A stretch of DNA of 64,000 nt from Nonomuraea spiralis (GTDB lineage: Bacteria; Actinomycetota; Actinomycetes; Streptosporangiales; Streptosporangiaceae): assembly GCF_014648435.1 (NCBI RefSeq), contig NZ_BMRC01000011.1, positions 62,001-126,000 of the forward strand. The letters are read 5' to 3'. Made by a program: the position numbers and the translations under genes. Below the pieces are notes generated by a model. That model was not told the origin of the DNA. It saw nothing but the letters and a program-made list of their open reading frames with translations, and searched no databases. Below are positions 1-10,328 of this stretch, in pieces. Position 1 is the first letter of the stretch; each line of letters starts with the position of its first letter.

Positions 1-254
1 AGGATCGCCATGTCGAGGGCCTGCCGGTGGTGGAGGACCATGTCCTGGACGTACGTGATGTCGGCGGCGTTGGCCGTGGGCGCGGGGACGGCGGTGGCCG
101 CCTCGCCGGGGGGCAGTGTCCTGGCCTGCTCGCCCGGACGGCCCGGGACGAGCACCGGGGCGGTGGAGTCCGCGCGCGGCGCGGTGGACGCGCCGGAGGA
201 GCAGCCGGACAGGGCAATCAGCGTGCCCGCGATGACGATGAGCGCGGCGCGCAC
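1..254 (-). CDS. DUF305 lipoprotein, 3' part missing at window edge
   Basis: Only the first 84 codons are present; the gene runs off the left edge. The GTG start at 254 follows an AGGAGG ribosome-binding site 4 bases upstream. Residues 1-18 form a lipoprotein signal ending in the lipobox L-S-G-C (Cys18), so the protein should be anchored on the outer face of the membrane. A Pro/Ala/Thr-rich linker leads to DITYVQDMVLHHRQALDMA (about residues 65-83), the start of the DUF305 domain with its diagnostic HH pair. DUF305 proteins are ferritin-like and some are linked to metal handling; the function here is unknown. It is divergent from the LVIVD gene. Confidence 0.85.
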   Translation of the reverse strand, partial: MRAALIVIAGTLIALSGCSSGASTAPRADSTAPVLVPGRPGEQARTLPPGEAATAVPAPTANAADITYVQDMVLHHRQALDMAI

Positions 255-422
255 TCAGCCTCCTGACTGGCTCTGGGTCGAGAATGCGGACTCTAGGGCA
301 TGAACGTGCCAAGCGAAAGAGGGCGAAACGGAACAAGATTTGACAGATTGGACGCTGGCCAGTTCGGGGGCCGTGAGCGACGATGGCGGAGATTTATGCT
401 CCCTTTATAGGAGGACCACGGA

Positions 423-1829
423 GTGTTCACCCCCCGTAGAGCCCTCATCCTGATCACCGCCCTTGTGGCGGCGGCGGGCGCCACGGTGCCCGCCCAGGCT
501 GCGGACATCCCTGCTCCCGGCGAGATCGTCATGAGCCCCAACATCACGCACGTGACGAACGTGCCCAAGCCCGAAGCGCTGTCCGACATCCACACGGACA
601 TGGCCTTCCAGGGCGACTACGCCTTCGTCGGCAACTACTACGGCTTCTCGGTCTACGACATCAAGAACCCGAAGAAGACCTCCCTCGTAAGCTCGGTCGT
701 GTGCCCGGGCGGCCAGATGGACATGTCCGTCTACGGCAACCTGCTGTTCGGGTCCGTCGACTCCTCGCGCAACAACGACTCGTGCAGCAGCACCGGCCAG
801 AGCGCCTCCGTCAAGGAGTCCTGGGAGGGCATGCGCATCTTCGACGTGAGCGACAAGTCCAACCCGAAGTACATCAAGTCGGTCGAGACGAACTGCGGCT
901 CGCACACGAACACGCTCGTGCCCGACAAGGCCGGCAAGAACGTCTACATCTACGTCTCCTCCTACGGCCCCAACGCCAACTACCCCGACTGCCGGCCGCC
1001 ACACGACCTGATCTCGATCATCAAGGTGCCGCTGGCCGACCCGACCTCGGCGGCCGTCATCGCGACGCCGAACCTGTTCCCCGACGGCGGCAACCCCGGC
1101 CTGCCGCTGCCGTACCCGAACGGAAAGTCGGCCACGACCGGCTGCCACGACATCACCGCCTACCCCGAGAAGGGCATCGCCGCCGGAGCCTGCATGGGCG
1201 AGGGCATCCTGCTCGACATCTCCAACCCCGAGCAGCCCAAGGTCACCGCGCAGGTACGCGATGACGTGAACTTCGCGTTCTGGCACTCGGCCACGTTCAA
1301 CAACGAGGGCACGAAGGTCGTCTTCACCGACGAGCTGGGCGGCGGCAGCAGGGCCACCTGCAACGCGGCCATCGGGCCGAACAAGGGCGCCAACGCCTAC
1401 TACGACATCGCCGGCGGGCAGCTGGCGTTCAAGGGCTACTTCAAGATCGCCAGGCACCAGGCCGACACCGAGAACTGCGTCGCCCACAACGGCTCGCTGA
1501 TCCCGGTCAAGGGCCGTGACGTCATGGTCCAGGCGTGGTACCAGGGCGGCATCTCGGTGGTGGACTTCACCGACTCCGTAAACCCGAAGGAGATCGCCTT
1601 CTTCGAGCGCGGGCCGGACGAGACCGCCCCGCCGCTCGACGGCGGCTTCTGGTCGGCGTACTACTACAACGGCTACATCTACGGCTCCGACTTCAACCTG
1701 GGCCTGGACGTGCTGAAGCTCAACGACCCGCGGACGAACCAGGCCAACAGCGTCAAGATGGGCCTGCTGAACGCGCAGACCCAGGGCTCGTACCCCGAGC
1801 ACGGGCGCGGCGTCCCCGGCGGCAACTGA
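423..1829 (+). CDS. Secreted LVIVD-repeat protein
   Basis: 468 aa. The GTG start at 423 is chosen because AGGAGG lies at 409-414 and a signal peptide follows directly (residues 1-27, cleavage after AQA). The mature protein has repeated units of the form 'GDYAFVGNYYGFSVYDI..P' and 'MRIFDVSDKSNPKYIKSV', typical of LVIVD-repeat proteins, which are predicted to fold as extracellular beta-propellers. Cys residues occur in the mature part (for example VVCPGG, NNDSCSS, ETNCGSH), consistent with disulfides outside the cell. No catalytic motif is visible, and a binding or scaffold role is only inference. It stands alone, divergent from the DUF305 gene and convergent with the RDD gene. Confidence 0.85.
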   Translation: MFTPRRALILITALVAAAGATVPAQAADIPAPGEIVMSPNITHVTNVPKPEALSDIHTDMAFQGDYAFVGNYYGFSVYDIKNPKKTSLVSSVVCPGGQMDMSVYGNLLFGSVDSSRNNDSCSSTGQSASVKESWEGMRIFDVSDKSNPKYIKSVETNCGSHTNTLVPDKAGKNVYIYVSSYGPNANYPDCRPPHDLISIIKVPLADPTSAAVIATPNLFPDGGNPGLPLPYPNGKSATTGCHDITAYPEKGIAAGACMGEGILLDISNPEQPKVTAQVRDDVNFAFWHSATFNNEGTKVVFTDELGGGSRATCNAAIGPNKGANAYYDIAGGQLAFKGYFKIARHQADTENCVAHNGSLIPVKGRDVMVQAWYQGGISVVDFTDSVNPKEIAFFERGPDETAPPLDGGFWSAYYYNGYIYGSDFNLGLDVLKLNDPRTNQANSVKMGLLNAQTQGSYPEHGRGVPGGN

Positions 1830-1844
1830 TCGAACGCCGCCGAC

Positions 1845-2819
1845 TCACTGCGGCGGCGCGAACCCGCCCGGAGTCGCCCTCGGCGGCTCCGGCGCGGGCC
1901 CCCGCTGCTGTTGCGGCGGCGGATAAGGCGCCTGCTGCGGAGCGTACGACGGCTGCTGCGCGTACGACGGCTGCGGGACGTACGGCGGTTGCTGCGGAAA
2001 GGACGGTTGCTGCGAATACGGCGGCTGCGCGTACGGCGTGGGACGTGCCGGGGTGGTTCCGAGGGCGGCGGCGGCGCGTTGCGCGAACCGGGCCTCCTCC
2101 CGGCGGCGGCGCTCGGCCAGCACCGCGCTGAGATAGGCGTGCGGCGGCACCCCCGAGGGCGCGGTCGGCGACACGAAGGCCGCCGTCTGCGCCGCGATGC
2201 GCATCCCCATCTCGTGCTGGACCTGCGGCGCGAGGTCGTGCCAGCGCATCAGGTACTGCCGGGCGGCCTGCGCCACCTCGTCGGGAAGCTGGGACAGCTC
2301 CAGCGTGGCGGCCCAGTTCGCCAGCGGCGGCGGCATCAGGATGACCTGCCCGCTCTCGCGCGGCGCCCGGTCGGAGATCACGATGGTCCCCGCGAAGATG
2401 TCGCCGAGCCGCTTGCCCTGCTGCGAGACCAGCGAGGAGATCAGCGCGGGCGCCCCGGAGAACATCCAGAACTCCACCAGCCCGGCCAGCCCGCGGAACA
2501 GCGCCTGCCTGAACCGTTCGGGGCTGCCGTCGTCGGCCACCACCCGCAGCCCGAGCGCCAGCTTGCCGAGGCTGCGCCCCCTGGTGAGGGTCTCGAAGAG
2601 CACGGGATAGCCGATCATCACCAGCACCAGCAGCACGATCATGACCGCGCCGAACATGGCGTCGTCCGTGACGACCGCGAACGCGCCCAAGAGCATGTAC
2701 GCGCCGATCAGTACGATGACCTGCACCGCCATGTCGATGACGATCGCCACCGCGCGCGAGGGCATCTGGGCCACCCGCACCTCGACGACGACGGCGTCCC
2801 CGGTCACAACCTCTGACAT
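1845..2819 (-). CDS. RDD family membrane protein with Pro/Gln/Tyr-rich tail
   Basis: 324 aa. The RDD domain covers about residues 15-150: an Arg in the first helix (PSRAVAIVIDMAVQ), an Asp in that helix, and the later signature GRSLGKLALGLRVV. Three to four membrane helices are predicted. The last 80 or so residues are low-complexity Pro/Gln/Tyr/Ala repeats (QPPYSQQPSFPQQPPY style), probably a disordered cytoplasmic tail. RDD proteins are poorly defined; some act in ion or small-molecule transport. It is divergent from the SpoIIM gene across a 51-base gap, and both belong to the MoxR/DUF58 neighbourhood. Confidence 0.9.
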   Translation of the reverse strand: MSEVVTGDAVVVEVRVAQMPSRAVAIVIDMAVQVIVLIGAYMLLGAFAVVTDDAMFGAVMIVLLVLVMIGYPVLFETLTRGRSLGKLALGLRVVADDGSPERFRQALFRGLAGLVEFWMFSGAPALISSLVSQQGKRLGDIFAGTIVISDRAPRESGQVILMPPPLANWAATLELSQLPDEVAQAARQYLMRWHDLAPQVQHEMGMRIAAQTAAFVSPTAPSGVPPHAYLSAVLAERRRREEARFAQRAAAALGTTPARPTPYAQPPYSQQPSFPQQPPYVPQPSYAQQPSYAPQQAPYPPPQQQRGPAPEPPRATPGGFAPPQ

Positions 2820-2870
2820 ATGTGGAGCCTAACGGCAATGCCGCACTGATCGAGCGGCCACAATGGTCGG

Positions 2871-3863
2871 GTGGACATCGATGCGTTCGTCACAGCACAC
2901 CGCCCCGTCTGGGACCGGCTCGACCACCTGGTCAAGAACCGCTCCAAGCTGACCGGCGCGGAAGTGGACGAACTGGTCGACCTCTATCAGCGGGTGTCCA
3001 CGCATCTGTCCATCGTGCGCTCCTCGTCCCGCGACGCGATGCTGGTCGGACGGCTGTCGGCCCTGGTGGCCAGGGCCAGGTCGGCCGTGACCGGCGCGCA
3101 CACGCCCGCCTGGCGGGAACTGACCAGGTTCTTCACCGTCACCTTCCCCGTCGTGGCCTACCGGGCGCGGTGGTGGTGGCTGGCCACGGCGCTGGCGAGC
3201 GTCGCGGTCGCGTGGGTGCTGGGGGCGTGGGTGGCGGGCAGTCCCGACGTACAGGCGTCGATCGCCTCGCCCGACGAGATCAGCCAGCTCGTCAACCACG
3301 ACTTCGCCGACTACTACTCCGAGAATCCCGCCGCCTCCTTCGCCGGTCGCGTGTGGACCAACAACGCCTGGGTGTCCGCGCAGGTCATCATCTACGCCAT
3401 TCTGCTCGGCATCCCGATCCCGTTCGTCCTTTACAGCAACGCCGAGAACGTCGGCGTATCGGCCGGGCTGATGGCCTCCAGGGACAAGCTCGACATCTTC
3501 TTCGGCCTGATCACGCCGCACGGCCTGCTGGAGCTGACCGGCGTCTTCCTGGCGGCGGCCGTCGGCATGCGCCTGGGCTGGACGGTGATCGACCCTGGGC
3601 CGCGCAGGCGGCTGGAGGCGCTGGCCGAGCAGGGCAGGGCGGTCATGAGCGTGGCGCTCGGGCTGGTCGTGGTGCTGTTCGTGTCAGGCCTGCTCGAGGC
3701 GTTCGTGACGCCGTCCGGGTTGCCGACGGCCGTGCGGGTGGGCATCGGGGTGCTCGCCGAGGCGGCCTTCCTGGCGTACGTGATCGTCTTCGGCCGCCGG
3801 GCCCTGCGTGAGAACGAGACCGGCGACGTCGAACGCGCGCCCGACGTCGCCCCCACGGCCTAG
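2871..3863 (+). CDS. Stage II sporulation protein M family membrane protein
   Basis: 330 aa, GTG start. A soluble N-terminal part (about 1-100) is followed by several hydrophobic helices (near 103-122, 170-190, 215-235, 260-280 and 295-315). The family signature GLITPHGLLELTGVFLAAAV sits around residues 218-237. Bacillus SpoIIM works with SpoIID/P in engulfment; actinobacterial homologues lie beside RDD, DUF58 and MoxR genes and their role is not established. Its 3' end overlaps the DUF58 gene on the other strand by 4 bases. Confidence 0.88.
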   Translation: MDIDAFVTAHRPVWDRLDHLVKNRSKLTGAEVDELVDLYQRVSTHLSIVRSSSRDAMLVGRLSALVARARSAVTGAHTPAWRELTRFFTVTFPVVAYRARWWWLATALASVAVAWVLGAWVAGSPDVQASIASPDEISQLVNHDFADYYSENPAASFAGRVWTNNAWVSAQVIIYAILLGIPIPFVLYSNAENVGVSAGLMASRDKLDIFFGLITPHGLLELTGVFLAAAVGMRLGWTVIDPGPRRRLEALAEQGRAVMSVALGLVVVLFVSGLLEAFVTPSGLPTAVRVGIGVLAEAAFLAYVIVFGRRALRENETGDVERAPDVAPTA

Positions 3864-5233
3864 AGCCGGCCCGCGGCCTTCAGCGCCAGGTAGGCGTCCG
3901 CCAGCGCCGGGGCGATGTCCTCGGGCGGCGCGTCCACGACCTCGACGCCGTGCCGGCGCAGCCGGGCCGTGATCCGCCTGCGCGCGAGCTGGGCCTGCTC
4001 GGCCGCGGCCGCGTCGTAGACCTCCTCGGTGGTGCCGCGCCTGGCCGCCATGGCCGCCACCCGCGGGTCGGACACGCCCGCGACCAGCACCAGGTGCCGC
4101 GAGGAGAGCTGGGTCAGCACCGGCATCAGGCCCTCGTCCAGCGCCGCCGCGTTGAGGTCGGTGAGCAGCACGACCAGGCAGCGCCGCTTGGCGCGGGACA
4201 GCACGGCGGCCACCATGCCCTGCCCGTCGGCCTCGACCAGCTCGGCCTCGATCGGCGCCATCACGTTGACCAGCGACGACAGCAGCTCGGTACGGGACGC
4301 GCCGCTCACCCACGCGCGCACCGCGCGGTCGTAGGCGAGGAAGTCGACCTGGTCCCCGGCCCGGCCGGCGAGCGCGGCCAGCAGCAGCGCCGCGTCCATC
4401 GACCAGTCGAGGCGCGGCCAGCCGGGCGCCGGGCGCGGGTCGGGACGTACCAGCAGGCCCGGGCCCTGGGCGGCGGCCCCGGCCAGGGGGACCGGCGCGT
4501 CGCCCACCCGGCCCGCCGACGTGCGGCCGGTGTCGAGCACGATCAGCACGCGCCGGTCGCGCTCGGGCCGCCACGTACGCACCACGACGTCGTTGCGGCG
4601 CGCCGTGGCCCGCCAGTCGATGGACCGTACGTCGTCGCCCACCACGTACTCGCGCAGGGAGTCGAACTCGGTGCCCTGGCCGCGTACCAGGGCCGGGTGC
4701 CGGCCGTCGAGCTCGCGCAGCCGGGCCAGCCTGGAGGGCAGGTGCTTGCGGGACAGGAACGGCGGCAGGACGCGTACGGACCAGGGCGAACGGTGGCTTC
4801 CCTGGCGGGCGGCCAGTCCGAGCGGACCGACCGAGCGCACGGTCACCGCCACCGACGACCGGTCGCCGCGCCTGGTCGGGTTGAGCGTGACCACGATCCT
4901 GCGCCGCTCACCGGCCGGCACGTCGAGCGCGGCGACCCGGGGAACGGCCCCGGCCGACGGCGGCCAGGCGTCCCTGATCCGGCCGCGCACCCGCCGGCGG
5001 CCCGGGTTCTCCACGATCAGCTCCACCGTGGCCGTCTGCCCCAGGCGTACGAGCGTGTCGCCCGAACGGTGGAGCCGCAGGGGCCGTACGGCGCCCGCGA
5101 ACACCAGGTCCACGATGATCGCGGCGGCCAGCAGCAGGCAGACCCCCGCCAGCGCGGCGCCGGGCTGGGGCGCGAGGAGCACCACCACGATCCCGGCCGC
5201 GGCGAGCAGCCCGGCGCGTCCGGTCAGAGCCAT
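3860..5233 (-). CDS. DUF58 domain protein
   Basis: 457 aa. Two N-terminal hydrophobic helices (about 5-50) anchor a cytoplasmic or periplasmic body. The DUF58 signature is clear near residues 190-215: GTEFDSLREYVVGDDVRSID followed by WRATAR. A von Willebrand A-like core follows (VLIVLDTGRTS), with an insertion of about 50 residues before the next conserved block (MDAALLLAALAGRAGDQVDF). DUF58 proteins almost always accompany MoxR ATPases, which are thought to act as chaperones assembling metal-dependent VWA complexes. The MoxR gene lies 43 bases upstream on the same strand, so co-transcription is likely. Confidence 0.92.
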   Translation of the reverse strand: MALTGRAGLLAAAGIVVVLLAPQPGAALAGVCLLLAAAIIVDLVFAGAVRPLRLHRSGDTLVRLGQTATVELIVENPGRRRVRGRIRDAWPPSAGAVPRVAALDVPAGERRRIVVTLNPTRRGDRSSVAVTVRSVGPLGLAARQGSHRSPWSVRVLPPFLSRKHLPSRLARLRELDGRHPALVRGQGTEFDSLREYVVGDDVRSIDWRATARRNDVVVRTWRPERDRRVLIVLDTGRTSAGRVGDAPVPLAGAAAQGPGLLVRPDPRPAPGWPRLDWSMDAALLLAALAGRAGDQVDFLAYDRAVRAWVSGASRTELLSSLVNVMAPIEAELVEADGQGMVAAVLSRAKRRCLVVLLTDLNAAALDEGLMPVLTQLSSRHLVLVAGVSDPRVAAMAARRGTTEEVYDAAAAEQAQLARRRITARLRRHGVEVVDAPPEDIAPALADAYLALKAAGRL

Positions 5234-5276
5234 CGGCGCACCGCCACGTGCCTGTCGTGTCCGTCGGAGCGGGCCA

Positions 5277-6246
<970 letters not shown>

Positions 6247-6257
<11 letters not shown>

Positions 6258-7434
6258 TGACCTGCCTTTCGATGGAGTCCAAGTATCCGGCCAGCGCGAC
6301 GAGCCCGGCGTCGTCGGCCGGCGGCGGGCCGTAGAGCGCGGCCCCGATCCCCTGAGGGTCGTCGGCGATCCGCGCGGCGAGGGCCGCGACCAGCTCGTGC
6401 GGCCCGGCGCCCTGGGCCAGGCCCAGCCGGGGCGTGAGCCGGTCGATCGTGCCGGCGCGCAGCGAGTCCGCGGCCCGCTGCCTGGCCCGCCTGGCGCGGT
6501 AGAGCCTGCCCCGGCCCTCGACCGTCTCGGCCGCCCGTACGACGACGGGCAGCTTCTCGATCACGACCGGCCCCAGGCGGCGGCCACGCCAGAACGCGAC
6601 GAGCGCCACGGTGAGGCAGGCCATCAGGATCGCCCAGGGGACGCTGTCGGGCATCAGGTCGTACATCGACTTGCCCTCGGAGCCGGGGAGGTCGAGCGGG
6701 GGCGGGGTCTCCGGGCGTACCAGCCAGGTGACGGGCCTGCCGGTGCCGATCAGGTTGAGGGCGAGCGCCGCGTTGCCGTCCTCGGGCAGGCGCAGGTTGG
6801 TCATGAACTCGCCGTCGCCGACGACCGTGGTGGTGGCGCCGGCGGCCGTGCGGTAGCTGACCAGCGAGTACCCCTCGCCTGCCGGGTAGCAGGCGGCCGC
6901 GCCCTGCGGGCCGTTCAGGACCAGGCCGCCGACGTACGCGCTGCCGGCCCGCGTCGCCGCGGGCAGCCCGCACAGCGGGTCGCGGGACCGTACGCGCGAC
7001 GGCTCACGCCGGGTGCGCGCCTCGGGGGCCAGTACGTTGAGCCCGGGGAGGTCGCCGACGATCAGCCGGTCGCCGGGGACCTGGGCGAGCCGGTGCTCGT
7101 CGGCGTACGTCATGTCGGTGATCAGCAGCAGCCGGTCGCCGGAGGCGGCCTTGCCGGCGGCCGCCTCGACCGAGTCGACCCGGTCGACCTGGACGCCCCG
7201 GGCGCGCAGCAACTCCGCGAGCGCCTTCGAGCCGGCGAGCGAGGTGTCGGCGGGGTCGAGGTAGCGCGAGGGCCCGCGCTGCGGGCTGAGCAGCACCCCG
7301 GCCACGGCCAGCAGCACGATGACCAGGCCGAGCAGGACGATCACGCGGCTGGCCCGCCAGGTGGAGCGGGCGGTGGGGGAGGCCGGGGCCGAGCCGCCGC
7401 CGGTGGCCTGCGGCGCCGGTGCGATCACGCTCAT
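6247..7434 (-). CDS. DUF4350 domain membrane protein
   Basis: 395 aa. One N-terminal helix (about 31-50, RVIVLLGLVIVLLAVAGVLL) and one helix near 265-285 (PWAILMACLTVALVAFW) flank an outer domain that starts with DTSLAGSKALAELLRARGV, a typical DUF4350 opening. The C-terminal 110 residues are charged and cytoplasmic. It overlaps the DUF4129 stop codon by 4 bases and the MoxR start by 11, so tight translational coupling is evident. The biochemical role is unknown; the conserved cluster suggests a shared membrane complex with MoxR and DUF58. Confidence 0.85.
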
Positions 7435-8069
7435 GACGGCCCCCCTGCCATGGCCAGCGGGACCGGCCGCGCCTGGCGCAGCCGGTCGTCCAGCCCGCTC
7501 ATGGCCTGGTACGCGGCCTGAGTGCCGGGCACGCCCCCGTAGCTGACGTCGTCGAACGAACGGGCGGCGGCGGCCAGCTCGGCGGCGAAGCCGGGCAGCG
7601 CCGCGCCCGCCTCGGCGGCCAGTTCGTCGGCCGTGCGGCCGGGCATGCCGTCGACCAGCGCGCGTTCCTCCAGGTCGCGGGCGATGGCCCGGAGCCGTTC
7701 GCGGATGGCCTCCGACCAGTCGCCCTCGGCGGCCAGGCGTTCGGCGGCCCGGCGGTGCTCGGCGGCGTCGAGGACGCGCTCGCCGTAGAGGCCGCCGGCG
7801 GCCATGGCGTTCCTGCGCGCGGCTCCGCGCAGCCGCCAGGCGACCAGCGCGATCACGCCGAGGATGATCAGCGTGATCACGACGGCCGCGATGACGCCGC
7901 CGGTCGAGCCGCCGCCGGTGACCGCGTCCGTCAGATCGCCGACGAACTGGTTGAAACGCCGATAGAGCTGGTCGAACAGGGATTCCTTCTCGTATCCGGG
8001 CTTGAGGAGCTCCTCGGCCGCTCTGCGGGCCGCCTCCTCCCGGTCGACCGGGTTCACGACCTGGCTCAC
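7431..8069 (-). CDS. DUF4129 domain membrane protein
   Basis: 212 aa from the GTG at 8069. I prefer this start to an upstream one at 8123 because it forms a GTGA overlap with the previous stop codon, whereas 8123 would overlap by 58 bases. One central helix (VIAAVVITLIILGVIALVAW) separates a short outer N-terminus from a cytoplasmic C-terminal domain with the DUF4129-type pattern ERLRAIARDLEERALVDGMPGRTADELA. DUF4129 often occurs fused to transglutaminase-like proteins or beside MoxR/DUF58; no enzymatic motif is seen here. Confidence 0.82.
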   Translation of the reverse strand: MSQVVNPVDREEAARRAAEELLKPGYEKESLFDQLYRRFNQFVGDLTDAVTGGGSTGGVIAAVVITLIILGVIALVAWRLRGAARRNAMAAGGLYGERVLDAAEHRRAAERLAAEGDWSEAIRERLRAIARDLEERALVDGMPGRTADELAAEAGAALPGFAAELAAAARSFDDVSYGGVPGTQAAYQAMSGLDDRLRQARPVPLAMAGGPS

Positions 8070-9364
8070 GACCTGGCTGAGTTGGACGGGTGCCAGAGCT
8101 CGTCGGCGGAGGCGTGCACCCATCCCTGGCGCTGCTGCTCGATCGCCGCCGTCTGGAGCACGAGGTCGAACGCCTCCCCGCGCATGCGCCGGTCGGCGTA
8201 GAGCAGGCCGGAGACGCCCGCCTGGAAGGGGTAGGAGAACATCGCGCTCAGCGTGCCGCCGACGGCGATGAACACGGCCGCGACCACCGCCGAGCCCGGC
8301 GAGCCGCCGCCGAGCATGCCGATCAGCGTCCCGCCGAACGAGAACGGCACCGACAACACCCCCGACACCACGCCGACCAGCAGCGACGTCAGCAGCAGGA
8401 TGCCGAGCACCCGCCAGAAGTCACCGGTCACCAGGTGCCAGGACCGCCGCATCGCGTCGATCGGCCCCCGTCCCTCCAGCACCACGGCGGGCGCGGCGAA
8501 CGCGAACCGCGTGGTGATGAACAGGTAGTACGGGACGAACGCCAGGAGGAACAGGACCACCACGCCGAGGATCAGACCGGCGCCGTCGGCGGAGTTGACG
8601 CTCATCGCGAGCGCGGCCACGACCAGCACGAGGACGGCCAAGGGCACGATCATCATGACGGCCATCAGCCCGACGACCCCGAACAGCGCCGGGAGCCGGC
8701 CCTTGCTGAGGTGCCAGGCCTCGGCCGCGGTGATGTTGCCGCCGAAGACGGCCCGGCCGAGGATGCGGGTCAGCACGCCGGTCAGCACCGTGACCACGAC
8801 GAACTGGATCACGTACGAGACGAACATGCCGCCGTACTGGGCGATGAGGCCGTAGAAGCTGTTGAGGCTCGCGGAGGCGCTCTCCGGGTCCTCCAGCATG
8901 TTGCCCATCGACCCGAACAGGATCGCCTGTCCCACGGCCAGCGGCACCGCGCTGAGCAGGGCGGCGACGGCCGACAGGCCCAGCACGGCCTTGGGGTTGG
9001 ACCTGATCAGCTTGATCGTGCCGTCGAGGATGTCGCCGAGCCCCAGCGGGCGCAGCGGGATGATGCCGGGCCGCAGCGCGGGCGGCGGCATGTAGCCGTA
9101 GCCGGGCGGCTGATAGCCGGGTGGCGGGTGCCCCGGGCCGGGCTGAGGGTAGCCGGACTGGGGGTAGGGTTGCTGAGGCCCCGGCGGGCCGTAGGGCGGC
9201 GGCTGGGGGGCTTCGCCCTGCGGCTCGTACGGTTGGCCGTACGGCGCCTGCGGGGGCGAGCCCGGCGCGGTCCACGGGGAAGCCTGCGGGGCGCTGTAGG
9301 GCGGGGGCTGTTCGGCAGACCAGCCTGGGGGCGTCTCGGGCGTGCGTCCGTGACCGTCTGACAT
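8066..9364 (-). CDS. Multi-pass membrane protein with Pro/Gly/Tyr-rich N-terminus
   Basis: 432 aa from the ATG at 9364 (an ATG 60 bases further up would only add residues that look non-coding). Residues 1-115 are Pro/Gly/Gln/Tyr repeats, then PLRPLGLGDILDGTIKLIRSNPKAVLGL opens a hydrophobic region with about six helices. That opening is typical of the 'glycerophosphoryl diester phosphodiesterase membrane domain' family, which despite the name has no phosphodiesterase site. It heads the minus-strand operon that continues into DUF4129, DUF4350, MoxR and DUF58. Function unknown; structural or transport roles are guesses. Confidence 0.75.
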   Translation of the reverse strand: MSDGHGRTPETPPGWSAEQPPPYSAPQASPWTAPGSPPQAPYGQPYEPQGEAPQPPPYGPPGPQQPYPQSGYPQPGPGHPPPGYQPPGYGYMPPPALRPGIIPLRPLGLGDILDGTIKLIRSNPKAVLGLSAVAALLSAVPLAVGQAILFGSMGNMLEDPESASASLNSFYGLIAQYGGMFVSYVIQFVVVTVLTGVLTRILGRAVFGGNITAAEAWHLSKGRLPALFGVVGLMAVMMIVPLAVLVLVVAALAMSVNSADGAGLILGVVVLFLLAFVPYYLFITTRFAFAAPAVVLEGRGPIDAMRRSWHLVTGDFWRVLGILLLTSLLVGVVSGVLSVPFSFGGTLIGMLGGGSPGSAVVAAVFIAVGGTLSAMFSYPFQAGVSGLLYADRRMRGEAFDLVLQTAAIEQQRQGWVHASADELWHPSNSARS

Positions 9365-9549
9365 ATCCCAATCCTGGCACGCTGGGCGGGTGGCTGGTGT
9401 CACCGAGGCGATTCCCCGACTCATCTTGCCCGCATTTATCGGCGAAACGGGGCAAGGTTGGCGTCCGGGGATGGCCGAAAGTCGCTCTGTTACCGCAGAC
9501 TGAGATTGTGGTTGCGGGGGGAACCTAAAATTCGCCTTTCGTAGGGCTC

Positions 9550-9609
9550 ATGTCCCACACATGGGCCGACCAAGGGTAACCTTCAGCGATCGTGCGGGTA
9601 TGTCCCACA
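9550..9609 (+). promoter_or_regulatory. Paired direct repeats upstream of mtrA
   Basis: ATGTCCCACA occurs at 9550-9559 and again at 9600-9609, exactly 50 bases apart, just before the mtrA start at 9633. Between them is GTAACC (9576-9581), and GTTACC lies at 9489-9494; both resemble MtrA half sites (GTnACC). A good -10 candidate (TAAAAT) is near 9528. Autoregulation by MtrA or binding by another regulator is inference. Confidence 0.3.
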
Positions 9610-9632
9610 ATGCGTAGAACGAATGAGGGGCC

Positions 9633-10310
9633 ATGAAAGGTCGCGTGCTGGTCGTCGACGACGACGCCGCTCTCGCCGAGATGCTCGGCATCGTGTTGCG
9701 CGGAGAAGGCTTCGAGCCGTCCTTCGTCTCCGACGGCGACAAGGCCCTCGACGCGTTCCGGGATACACGCCCGGACCTGGTGCTGCTCGACCTGATGCTG
9801 CCGGGTGCGGACGGCATCGACGTCGCGCGCAGGATCAGGGCGGAGTCGGGGGTTCCGATCGTGATGCTCACCGCCAAGAGCGACACGATCGACGTCGTGC
9901 TCGGGCTGGAGTCCGGGGCCGACGACTACATCGTCAAGCCGTTCAAGCCGAAGGAGCTCGTGGCGCGGGTGCGGGCGCGGCTGCGCCGTACCGATGAGCC
10001 GACGCCCGAGATCCTGCAGATCGGCGACATCACCATCGACGTGGCGGGCCACTCGGTCAAGCGCGGCGAGGAGACCATCAACCTCACGCCGCTCGAGTTC
10101 GACCTGCTCGTCGCCCTGGCCCGCAAGCCGCGTCAGGTGTTCACCCGCGAGGTCCTGCTGGAGCAGGTCTGGGGCTACCGGCACGCGGCCGACACCCGGC
10201 TGGTCAACGTGCACGTGCAGCGACTCCGCGCCAAGATCGAGAAGGACCCCGAACACCCCGAGATCGTGGTGACGGTCCGCGGCGTGGGCTACAAAGCCGG
10301 CCCCGCCTAG
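9633..10310 (+). CDS. mtrA: DNA-binding response regulator MtrA
   Basis: 225 aa, OmpR family. The receiver domain (1-115) has the acidic pair at Asp9/Asp10, phospho-acceptor Asp53 (LLDLMLPG), Thr80 and Lys102 (IVKPF). The C-terminal winged helix (about 130-225) has the usual TPLEFDLLVALARKPRQVF and VRGVGYKAG. MtrA is the essential actinobacterial regulator of cell division, wall metabolism and, in Streptomyces, development. It is followed 18 bases later by mtrB and then lpqB, the standard order. Confidence 0.97.
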   Translation: MKGRVLVVDDDAALAEMLGIVLRGEGFEPSFVSDGDKALDAFRDTRPDLVLLDLMLPGADGIDVARRIRAESGVPIVMLTAKSDTIDVVLGLESGADDYIVKPFKPKELVARVRARLRRTDEPTPEILQIGDITIDVAGHSVKRGEETINLTPLEFDLLVALARKPRQVFTREVLLEQVWGYRHAADTRLVNVHVQRLRAKIEKDPEHPEIVVTVRGVGYKAGPA

Positions 10311-10328
10311 CCTTCGCCCCGCCCCGGC

